DNA of 49,188 bases. Origin: an uncultured Eubacteriales bacterium (GTDB lineage: Bacteria > Bacillota > Clostridia > Oscillospirales > Acutalibacteraceae). Every line of letters begins with the position of its first letter. Position 1 is the first letter of the stretch. The notes beneath the pieces are model-generated. The model did no database searches. It saw nothing but the letters and a program-made list of their open reading frames with translations, and was not told the origin of the DNA. The stretch is from assembly GCA_934486705.1 (NCBI GenBank), contig CAKSQS010000015.1, positions 1 through 49,188 on the forward strand, given 5' to 3'. This document shows, in pieces, positions 8,174 through 15,138 of this stretch. A program made the translations under genes and the position numbers.

Positions 8174-9403
8174 CTATATCATCCAAATCGGGACGATGAG
8201 GTTCTCCCTGTTGAAAGCAGAGAGGCGGTCGCTCATACAGAGCACGGCAGAGGTGCCGAGCACCAAGGGCGATTTATCTATCAAACTAAATGCTCGGGTA
8301 ATTCGCTTATCTGGGGTGGCTGTTTTTTTAATTTCAAGCGGACACAGCTTGCCGTCGCCCTCGATAATTACATCAATTTCTCTTGCGTCTCGGTCACGGT
8401 AATAGTTGAGATACGGCTCTTTCCCGGCGTTCTGATAGCTTTTCATAATCTCAGAAATCGTGAAATTTTCAAGCAGTGCGCCGCTCATGGCTCCGCTTTC
8501 GGCAACCTCGGGCGACGACCATTTTGTGAGATAGCAAACAAAACCCGTATCATAAAAATACAGCTTCGGCGTTTTAATGGTCCTTTTCAGCACATTGTTG
8601 GAATACGGATGCAGCAGAAAAATGATCCCAAGCGTTTCAAGAATTTGCAGCCAAGCTTTTGCGGTAACCTGATCGATATCCGCGTCATCGGCAATCGCCT
8701 TAAAATTAACAAGCTGGGAGGTGCGGGCAGCTGCCGCTGTAATGAATTTTGCGAATTTCAGTGCGTCGATTGCACCCGATATCTCACGCACATCACGCTC
8801 AATATAGGTAGAAAGATAGGAGGAATAATACATATTCCGGTCGGTGTACGCTCCGCTGAGCACCCCCGGCATACAGCCGTTCCATATACGCTCGTACATT
8901 TCGGGTGTGGTGAGCGGCTTTATAATTTTACTGTTTCTTGCTAGCGCCTCGAAATCGGTAGTAAAGGGGCGCGGCAGTGCACCGGTAATTTCCCTTTGAG
9001 AAAGCGGCGACATATGCAAAAGAGCAACTCTGCCGGCGAGGGATTCCTGAACGCCTTTCATCAAACTGAAAATCTGCGAGCCGGTCAGCCAGAAATCGCC
9101 GGGATTATGGTAGGTATCCACATGAATTTTAATATAGGTGAACAGCTCCGGCGCATACTGAACCTCGTCGATAATAATCGGCGGTTTATAAAGCTGTAAA
9201 AACATTTTCGGGTCGTTTTTTGCCATTTCCCGGACGGTTAAATCGTCAAGCGAAATATATTCCCGCCCGATATTTTCCTTTTCGGCAAGGTTTTTAAGCA
9301 TTGTAGTTTTGCCGGACTGACGCGGACCGGTAAGCAAAATTACCGACCAAGCTTTTGAAAGCTCGGTTATATGCTCTTCAATATGTCGGTTAATATAGCC
9401 CAT
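8174..9403 (-). CDS. ATPase of the AAA_14/DUF4143 family
   Basis: This is a 409-aa protein of a large, poorly understood prokaryotic ATPase family. The N-terminal AAA domain has Walker A GPRQSGKTT (about residues 26-34) and Walker B PPIIIDEVQYAP (Asp79-Glu80). LTGSQIFSLMKGVQESLAGR follows, with sensor and arginine residues. The C-terminal DUF4143 half ends with EIDVII and CPLEIKK, a D-x(n)-ExK arrangement like the PD-(D/E)XK nuclease fold. It has its own promoter (9437-9465) and GAGGTG close before the ATG. These genes are often strain-variable. This one lies against a truncated spoIVB, so it may have arrived as an insertion. Function is unknown. Confidence 0.88.
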   Translation of the reverse strand: MGYINRHIEEHITELSKAWSVILLTGPRQSGKTTMLKNLAEKENIGREYISLDDLTVREMAKNDPKMFLQLYKPPIIIDEVQYAPELFTYIKIHVDTYHNPGDFWLTGSQIFSLMKGVQESLAGRVALLHMSPLSQREITGALPRPFTTDFEALARNSKIIKPLTTPEMYERIWNGCMPGVLSGAYTDRNMYYSSYLSTYIERDVREISGAIDALKFAKFITAAAARTSQLVNFKAIADDADIDQVTAKAWLQILETLGIIFLLHPYSNNVLKRTIKTPKLYFYDTGFVCYLTKWSSPEVAESGAMSGALLENFTISEIMKSYQNAGKEPYLNYYRDRDAREIDVIIEGDGKLCPLEIKKTATPDKRITRAFSLIDKSPLVLGTSAVLCMSDRLSAFNRENLIVPIWMI

Positions 9404-9436
9404 AATACACCTCGGCTGAGTATAATTCTCATTATC

Positions 9437-9465
9437 ATTATACTTTATTATACCTGCAAAGTCAA
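9437..9465 (-). promoter_or_regulatory. Promoter of the AAA_14/DUF4143 gene
   Basis: On the minus strand TTGACT (9460-9465) and a perfect TATAAT (9437-9442) are separated by 17 bases. The start point would be near 9430, and the leader is short. Confidence 0.75.
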
Positions 9466-9514
9466 CAAAAATCTCGGCTAAAATTAGAAAGCTTCATATA
9501 TTAGCCGAGATTTT
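9463..9514 (-). terminator. Terminator of the AraC-to-DUF4091 operon
   Basis: A 14-bp perfect stem (AAAATCTCGGCTAA, 9468-9481, with TTAGCCGAGATTTT, 9501-9514) encloses a 19-base loop and runs into TTTTTG on the minus strand. It follows the DUF4091 gene stop by 14 bases. Confidence 0.8.
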
Positions 9515-9528
9515 AATATTGTAATTAT

Positions 9529-11247
9529 TTATTTGTTTCGAGAGCTATTATCCAAAATTTCATTAAGCCTTTCACGAAAGCGGAGCAGGCTGTCATTATC
9601 GGGGCAGAAATGATAATCTACCTTGCCGAAAAAGTCGGTAATCAGCTTGCAGGCTTTCTCACGCCCGATAATTTTTTCAAGGGTGCAAAGCGCCCTGTAA
9701 TCGTTAAGACCTTCTGAAAACACCTTCATTCTGGCGGACGGTATCGCTTCCCCGCCGCAGCCGGGGTAAACTATAAACGAGCTGCCGGGTACCTGGAAAT
9801 ATCCGCCCGGATTTTCTGCGGGGTTGAACAGCCCGTGACTTAAAACATCATAATAATAATTGTAGCCCCAGTGCAGAAAGCCCTTAGCACCGGTATAATA
9901 CATTTGTATGCCTATTATTCTGTTGCGGGCGCCCGTGACCGTTATATTGCGGTTGGGATAACCGTCGGTCATTATTTCGCCGGTATAGTAAACCCAAAAG
10001 TCTTCACAGCCTTGGGTAAAGCTGTCAATATCCGCTGAGCTCACCTCAACCACGGGAATATCAATACAGCCGCCCTCAAAAAATTCGTAATTTGAAAGAG
10101 CGTCCATAATTTTGCAGTCTCCGATTTCCGGCTTTACGGTTTTAAAGGCGCTTTCATAATAATCAATATCCTTTTTCTGCGGCTCGTCCGAAATGTGAAA
10201 AAAGGTGTTGTTTTTTATACCGAGACTATCAAGAAACGGCATAAGCGCCCTAAGATATGCCTTTAAAAACAGCCTGTATTCTTCGCTTTTTGAATCGGTT
10301 TCCCAGCCGAATATCCGTTTTTTGCCGGTTTCGGTATTCGCAATTATTTTCGGAGCCGCCTTTGCGCCCCACTGCGTGAAAAGATGTGAATGTTCAAAAT
10401 ATTTTATTCCGCATTTAAGCATTATGCGTATGTATCTTTCCATAAGTGAAAAATCAAAGGTATAGCCGCCGTTTTTAAGGGTTACCCCCACCAGCTGCGC
10501 GGTTTTGCGCTCCTTACCCACAGGGGTATCAAGCGGCGGAGTAAACGCCGGCAGCAGCACCGTGTTCATACCGGTTTCGGCTGCCCTTTCCGCAAAGGAC
10601 TCAATAATGCGGAAATGCTCAGCTGAAAACATTTCGGTTTTGTATATATCCGCAAGGCAGTCGCAGTGTAGCCAGCAGGTGTATAAAGGCGCTTCGGCTG
10701 TGAGACGCGCGTTTTTGATTTCCAGCGCCAGATCACTTCTGCCGATTTCGGTATTCTCCCGCGAGCTGTAAAAAACAACTGCGATTTTATATTTACCGGG
10801 CTTGATGCTTTTCCCCACCTCATTCACGGTAAACCACAGCCCTTGGTATGCCTCTGCTATGGAATTAAGCTGGTTATTTTCATTCTGCTCGCAGTATTTA
10901 TCATACCAAAAGCCGTCGTTTTCAATTTGTGATTGCACATTTCTTTCAAGCAGCATATCCGGGTAAAGCCCGGGCTGCTTTCGCTCAAAATAATCATCGG
11001 CATTTTGCGGCGCGGCTCTCAAAACCGGAACAAAGCCCACCTTATATTCAGAGATATTTTGGAGTCCAATATCCGTTTCTATGCGCACATAAATCTGCAC
11101 GGCGTTGCTTTTTAAATCCGCATTTTTAAATGCAACCTGAAAGGAAAACGGCTCGTTTGAAAGGGCGGTAGCGCTTTCAAGCACACTACCCGCCACTTCG
11201 TCGGGAAATATTTTTGCAAGGGAGGATACAAGCCTTGTTTCAAGCAT
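9529..11247 (-). CDS. DUF4091 (GH123-like) domain protein, putative intracellular glycosidase
   Basis: This 572-aa protein has a beta-rich N-terminal half followed by a TIM-barrel-like region of the DUF4091 type, which is related to GH123 N-acetyl-beta-galactosaminidases. The adjacent acidic pair expected for substrate-assisted catalysis is seen in FFHISDEPQ (about Asp354-Glu355). WVYYTGEIMTDGYPNRN and YYTGAKGFLHWGYNYY, followed by FIVYPG and ARMKVFSEGLNDYRAL, are typical of the C-terminal DUF4091 block. The ATG at 11247 is preferred to a GTG at 11256 because AAGGTGAT precedes it. No signal peptide is visible, so it should act inside the cell on imported sugars. It is the last gene of the AraC operon, 14 bases after the isomerase. 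The substrate is unknown; an N-acetylhexosamine is a guess from the family. Confidence 0.78.
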   Translation of the reverse strand: MLETRLVSSLAKIFPDEVAGSVLESATALSNEPFSFQVAFKNADLKSNAVQIYVRIETDIGLQNISEYKVGFVPVLRAAPQNADDYFERKQPGLYPDMLLERNVQSQIENDGFWYDKYCEQNENNQLNSIAEAYQGLWFTVNEVGKSIKPGKYKIAVVFYSSRENTEIGRSDLALEIKNARLTAEAPLYTCWLHCDCLADIYKTEMFSAEHFRIIESFAERAAETGMNTVLLPAFTPPLDTPVGKERKTAQLVGVTLKNGGYTFDFSLMERYIRIMLKCGIKYFEHSHLFTQWGAKAAPKIIANTETGKKRIFGWETDSKSEEYRLFLKAYLRALMPFLDSLGIKNNTFFHISDEPQKKDIDYYESAFKTVKPEIGDCKIMDALSNYEFFEGGCIDIPVVEVSSADIDSFTQGCEDFWVYYTGEIMTDGYPNRNITVTGARNRIIGIQMYYTGAKGFLHWGYNYYYDVLSHGLFNPAENPGGYFQVPGSSFIVYPGCGGEAIPSARMKVFSEGLNDYRALCTLEKIIGREKACKLITDFFGKVDYHFCPDNDSLLRFRERLNEILDNSSRNK

Positions 11248-11261
11248 TTTTATCACCTTTT

Positions 11262-12185
11262 TTAAGATACGGCGTTTTTACCGTATCTGTCACTCAGAAT
11301 ATTTTTCATAACCTTAACGGCAAATTCTGCCGTTTCAATGAGAAAATTATCACCGAAATGGCGTAAATTCAATTCCATATTATATATACCGCCGTACTCT
11401 GCTTCCTCAAGTGCGTTTAAAACATCATCCCAGTCAATACAGCCGGTTTTCGGAATTTTATGCTGATCGGTAAACGTATCGTTATCGTTAAGATGAAGCA
11501 CCGTAACGTTTTTCCCGAGACGGCGTATAACATCGGCGGGAGTCGGATTACCGTAACGCATAGCCTTGTTTGAATGACCTGTATCAACGCACACGGTAAA
11601 ATGCTCCTTCAATTCGTCACGCGCGGCAACCGCATTATATGCCTTTTCAAATTCACCTATATTCCCGAAAAAATCGCAGGCAGAAAAACGCACCGCGTCA
11701 CCGAAGGTTTCGGTTGCAATTTTAATTCCATTCCTTGCGGCATACGGTATTATCCTGCTGAACATATCAAAGCTTAAGCGGTGCATAAGTGCAGGCTCGG
11801 GGTCGGGGCCCAGAAAAATTGAGGTTGCATTGTGCACAACACAAGTCTTCGCCCCCATAATCGCCGTTGCAAAGCAATCGTATTCACTATTTTTAACAAG
11901 GGCGTCATCCTCCGCCTTATTATTCACAAAGCCCGTCATTTTGCCGTGCGTCTGACCTATAATAATTCCAAGCTCGCAAGCGCGCTTTTTAATTGAAGTA
12001 TAATATTCTTCAATCGCCTCAAGGCCCTTGCTGTAAAGCAAATTCGCATTTCTGTAATCGTTTTTATCGGCGCACAGGTCAAAATCTACCGAATTTGCCC
12101 CTGCGTGCGCGGCAATTTCAAGCGCCTTTATATCTCCGTATTTACGCTGTAAATCCCCTATAGAAAGCCCAATCGGCTTAATCAT
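11262..12185 (-). CDS. Sugar phosphate isomerase/epimerase-like TIM barrel (AP endonuclease 2 family)
   Basis: This 307-aa cytoplasmic protein has the xylose-isomerase-like TIM barrel. Metal-ligand candidates sit on the expected strands: IKIATETFGD (Glu), VCVDTGHSN (Asp and His), VLHLNDND (His and Asp) and YNMELNLRH (Glu). TGCIDWDDVLNALEEAEYGG is a typical late segment. The start overlaps the upstream gene by four bases (ATGA), so translation is coupled. Family members isomerise or epimerise sugars or keto-sugars, or work on inositol derivatives. Here it probably processes a monosaccharide released by its operon partners, but the exact reaction cannot be told. Confidence 0.83.
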   Translation of the reverse strand: MIKPIGLSIGDLQRKYGDIKALEIAAHAGANSVDFDLCADKNDYRNANLLYSKGLEAIEEYYTSIKKRACELGIIIGQTHGKMTGFVNNKAEDDALVKNSEYDCFATAIMGAKTCVVHNATSIFLGPDPEPALMHRLSFDMFSRIIPYAARNGIKIATETFGDAVRFSACDFFGNIGEFEKAYNAVAARDELKEHFTVCVDTGHSNKAMRYGNPTPADVIRRLGKNVTVLHLNDNDTFTDQHKIPKTGCIDWDDVLNALEEAEYGGIYNMELNLRHFGDNFLIETAEFAVKVMKNILSDRYGKNAVS

Positions 12186-14005
12186 TGCTCATTCTCCTTT
12201 ATTCTGCGCCACTCAAGCGTGTTAAGCCATATCCAATCAACCGGATTACCGATTGCGAGAAATACCTCGCCGTCTGCTCCGTCCTCAAGCTGTAAGACTA
12301 TCCGATTCCATTCAGGCTTTAGGTCTGCCAACACGGATTGCCCCCTGTGCAGCCCCGGAACATACACCTTGGCATTGTATTCAAGTATTTTTTCGCCGTT
12401 AAACCACAATTTTAAAGGTCTTGTTCCCTGGCAGGTAAACGCCGCCCTTATAGGCATTGCGGGGCGAACCTCAATCGCCATAAGCTTTGCCCCGTGTGTT
12501 ATCGGCTTTATAAAGCCCGCCGCCGGAGAATAACAGGCGTTTTCAAGTGAGGAAATATCGCCGCAGGTGCTTCCACATTCCTTTTCAACCCAGGGGTAAG
12601 CGCAGATAATTCCCGCCTTTTCCTCATATTGCATACCGTTAATATCAATCAATAATCTGATATTATCAAACGCGGCTTTGTAATCCGTATTGCACTTTAT
12701 TTTAAACCGTATTTCTTTGCTTCCCCCCACCGGAAGTTCAAAGAAAAATTCATTGCCCTCAAGCTCAAAATATTCGGGAACACTTAATCTGAGTGCTGCC
12801 CGCACCGGAATATTCGAGGGATTTGAAATCTTCGCCGAAAATTCCTTTTTTTCGCCCTTTGCAAGCGACGGTATTTCGGGGTATACCAATTTAATACAGA
12901 GCGGTGATACACAAATAAGACTTTCCCGCCCTGATTTGCAGGAAAGAATATCTGCAAATGAAGGCTCTGCCCATTCGGGAATTTCAGCAGACATTGCGGA
13001 AATATGCCCAGGCACCTTGGTTATGCCCACTGCGGAATTATAAAATTCGCCGCATTTAACGGCAAGCGCGGCTATTTTATCGCATAATTGGGTCATATTT
13101 TCCGATGTTCGCATACCGAGAATCTGCCTTGATAAAATAAGCTTATCCCCTATCGGCTCAGACCATTTTTCATCTATACAGTCCGGGTTTATAATTCCCA
13201 TTATTGAGCCTACTGAGGCGGCGGTACAATCGGCGTCATACCCGCAATTAACGGCATTGCATATTGTTTTTCCAAAGTCGCCATTCCCCGCAAGCCATGC
13301 AAGAACAATAAAGCATACATTAACGGTGACGTCGCTCCAGTTATCCGATTTATAATAGGTTAATATTTTTTCACGCGTCTCAAATAAATCGCCTGTATCA
13401 CGCCACCATTTAACCGTGTCCCTTATTGCCGAATAAAAGCGAGCGTCATTCTTAACAAATGAAAGTCCTGTTTCAATAAGTCTTTCGGTTTCTTTTTCGG
13501 TATAAGCGGCGCTTTCAACCGCAGTTAAAAAAACGCTGCCGGAAATTCCGCTGCCGCAATGGTCAATAGAGGCATCTGTTTTTGCAAAGCTTACGGCAAG
13601 TGCAGGATTCCCCGGTGCCAAAGCCGCCCACAGCTCACTTCTTATAGCGCCGCCCATTCCGTTATGGAATTTATTCTCATATGTACCCGAAAGCGGGGCG
13701 AAAATTCTATTTTGTAAATTGTGCAGCGCAACGCCGTATTCATCCGGTCCGAAATTCAAATGCCGCCATGCCCGCGCTAAATGGCAGCAGTTTACAGGCA
13801 AGCCGTTTTCAAGCAATGCTTCAAGTGAAATCACCTGTAAATCCAAATCGTCGTTGCCGTGCATTTCTTCCGGCATAGGGTCATAAAACTTAATATTGTT
13901 TGTTTCCGTATTCCCCTCATACGGCATTCCGAGTGTGCCGCCCACAGCCTTTCCCTTATAGCAGGAAATAAGCTTTTTAATATAGCTGTCAAATGTAATA
14001 TTCAA
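12182..14005 (-). CDS. ADP-ribosylglycohydrolase-family protein with C-terminal beta-sandwich
   Basis: The N-terminal 350 residues match the ADP-ribosylhydrolase (ARH/DraG) fold: YKGKAVGGTLGMPYEG, the metal-site motif GNDDLDLQVISLEALL, and the distal aspartate motif GYDADCTAASVGSIMG. The C-terminal 250 residues look like two beta-sandwich domains, ending KLWFNGEKILEYN and WNRIVLQLEDG, as in sugar-binding or DUF-type modules. No signal peptide is seen. The likely start is TTG at 14005 with GGTGAT just before it; a TTG at 14032 is also possible. In carbohydrate operons such proteins probably cleave N- or O-glycosidic bonds of small ribosyl or related compounds rather than reverse protein ADP-ribosylation; that is inference. 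It overlaps the isomerase gene by four bases. Confidence 0.82.
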   Translation of the reverse strand: MNITFDSYIKKLISCYKGKAVGGTLGMPYEGNTETNNIKFYDPMPEEMHGNDDLDLQVISLEALLENGLPVNCCHLARAWRHLNFGPDEYGVALHNLQNRIFAPLSGTYENKFHNGMGGAIRSELWAALAPGNPALAVSFAKTDASIDHCGSGISGSVFLTAVESAAYTEKETERLIETGLSFVKNDARFYSAIRDTVKWWRDTGDLFETREKILTYYKSDNWSDVTVNVCFIVLAWLAGNGDFGKTICNAVNCGYDADCTAASVGSIMGIINPDCIDEKWSEPIGDKLILSRQILGMRTSENMTQLCDKIAALAVKCGEFYNSAVGITKVPGHISAMSAEIPEWAEPSFADILSCKSGRESLICVSPLCIKLVYPEIPSLAKGEKKEFSAKISNPSNIPVRAALRLSVPEYFELEGNEFFFELPVGGSKEIRFKIKCNTDYKAAFDNIRLLIDINGMQYEEKAGIICAYPWVEKECGSTCGDISSLENACYSPAAGFIKPITHGAKLMAIEVRPAMPIRAAFTCQGTRPLKLWFNGEKILEYNAKVYVPGLHRGQSVLADLKPEWNRIVLQLEDGADGEVFLAIGNPVDWIWLNTLEWRRIKENEQ

Positions 14006-14053
14006 GTATATCACCACTTTTTCAATAAGCAAAAAACACTGATATATACTTCG

Positions 14054-14950
14054 TTATTTTTGCTGTTTACCATTGTCTTGTTTTAAAAATATATCCGGGT
14101 CGGTACTTGTAGGCTCCGGAATAAACGACCTCATTGAAGTCTTTTGCTCAAAGGGCTTTTTCTCAAAGGAACGGCGGTATTCGTTCGGGGTCATACCCAC
14201 AACGCTTTTAAAGTTTGAATAAAATCTGCAAGGGTTATTCTGATACCCTACCTTTTCGGCAATAAGTGAAACCGAATCATCAGAATAGAGCAAAAGATTT
14301 TTCGCCTGGCGTATTCTTATTTCATTCAAATAGTTATGAAACGTAACCGAGAAATCCTTTTTGAATTTCCGGCAGAAATGGCTGACCGAAACGCCTATAA
14401 TATTCGCCGCCTCTTCTAAGGTTATTGTGCTGTAATCCTCAGTAATTTTACAAATCAATCTGTTCCACTTTGAATCCACCATTGATAAGGTGGTGTTGTT
14501 CCTCCTGAAAAGCAGGAGCATCCAATTTATACAGTATTCCGCAATACTGTCAGATACGGCGTCGCCTAAATTAAGCTCCTGCTCTGCAAGATATAAAAGT
14601 GTTTCCATTTCAATTCTGCATTGCTCATTCAGTATTGCAACCGGTGTTTCAAGGGACGAAATCGGCATATTCGCCCTATCGGTGAAACAGATGTTTACCG
14701 CCGAAAATACATCAACCGAAATAAAGCTGTGAACATCGTTCGGGGTAAGCAAAACTAAGCTTCCCGGCACAAGATTATACGATACATTATTTATGCTGTG
14801 AACTACTTCACCCTCGTAAATATATATCATTTCATTATAGTTGTGTCTGTGCAGCGGCTCGCAGGTTCCCCGCTTGTCTCTTATTAAAAGAGTGTTGGCA
14901 TTCGAAGCATACGAAATTGTACGCATACGTTCAAAAAGATAGGTCAGCAT
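14054..14950 (-). CDS. AraC-family transcriptional regulator (cupin + HTH_18)
   Basis: This 298-aa regulator has an N-terminal cupin-like sensor (about 10-110, with EPLHRHNYNEMIYIYEGE and LVLLTPNDVHSF) and a C-terminal double helix-turn-helix (about 185-285). The HTH includes LEEAANIIGVSVSHFCRKFKK and VSLIAEKVGYQNNP, followed by RFYSNFKSVVGMTPNEYRRS. Cupin-type AraC proteins usually bind a sugar or oligosaccharide and activate catabolic genes. It is the first gene of the unit that goes on to the ARH, isomerase and DUF4091 genes, so it likely controls itself and these, and possibly the neighbouring secreted-protein operons. The start ATG has GAGGTGAT just upstream. Confidence 0.93.
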   Translation of the reverse strand: MLTYLFERMRTISYASNANTLLIRDKRGTCEPLHRHNYNEMIYIYEGEVVHSINNVSYNLVPGSLVLLTPNDVHSFISVDVFSAVNICFTDRANMPISSLETPVAILNEQCRIEMETLLYLAEQELNLGDAVSDSIAEYCINWMLLLFRRNNTTLSMVDSKWNRLICKITEDYSTITLEEAANIIGVSVSHFCRKFKKDFSVTFHNYLNEIRIRQAKNLLLYSDDSVSLIAEKVGYQNNPCRFYSNFKSVVGMTPNEYRRSFEKKPFEQKTSMRSFIPEPTSTDPDIFLKQDNGKQQK

Positions 14951-15005
14951 ATAATCACCTCAGTATTTTAAAACAACCGCTTTTATATTTGCAATTGTCA
15001 ACCTC

Positions 15006-15034
15006 AATATAACATATAATTTTTTATGTTACAA
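15006..15034 (-). promoter_or_regulatory. Predicted promoter of the araC-type gene with spacer dyad
   Basis: On the minus strand TTGTAA and TATATT are separated by 17 bases. The spacer and -10 region hold the dyad AACATA-N8-TATGTT. Transcription would start near 15000, giving a leader of about 50 bases. Confidence 0.45.
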
Positions 15035-15093
15035 GTGATTTTCGGTTATTTCCAGTAATTTCCCGGTCAAAAAACGATATAAATTATCCTGAT

Positions 15094-15125
15094 AAAAATA
15101 AGGCGGATATTTCCGCCTTATTTTT
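15094..15125 (-). terminator. Terminator after the metallophosphoesterase gene
   Basis: A perfect 10-bp stem (AATAAGGCGG with CCGCCTTATT, loop ATATTT) is flanked by T-runs on both strands. It ends the minus-strand unit that finishes at 15139. Confidence 0.85.
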
Positions 15126-15138
15126 AGCCGACGAATAT

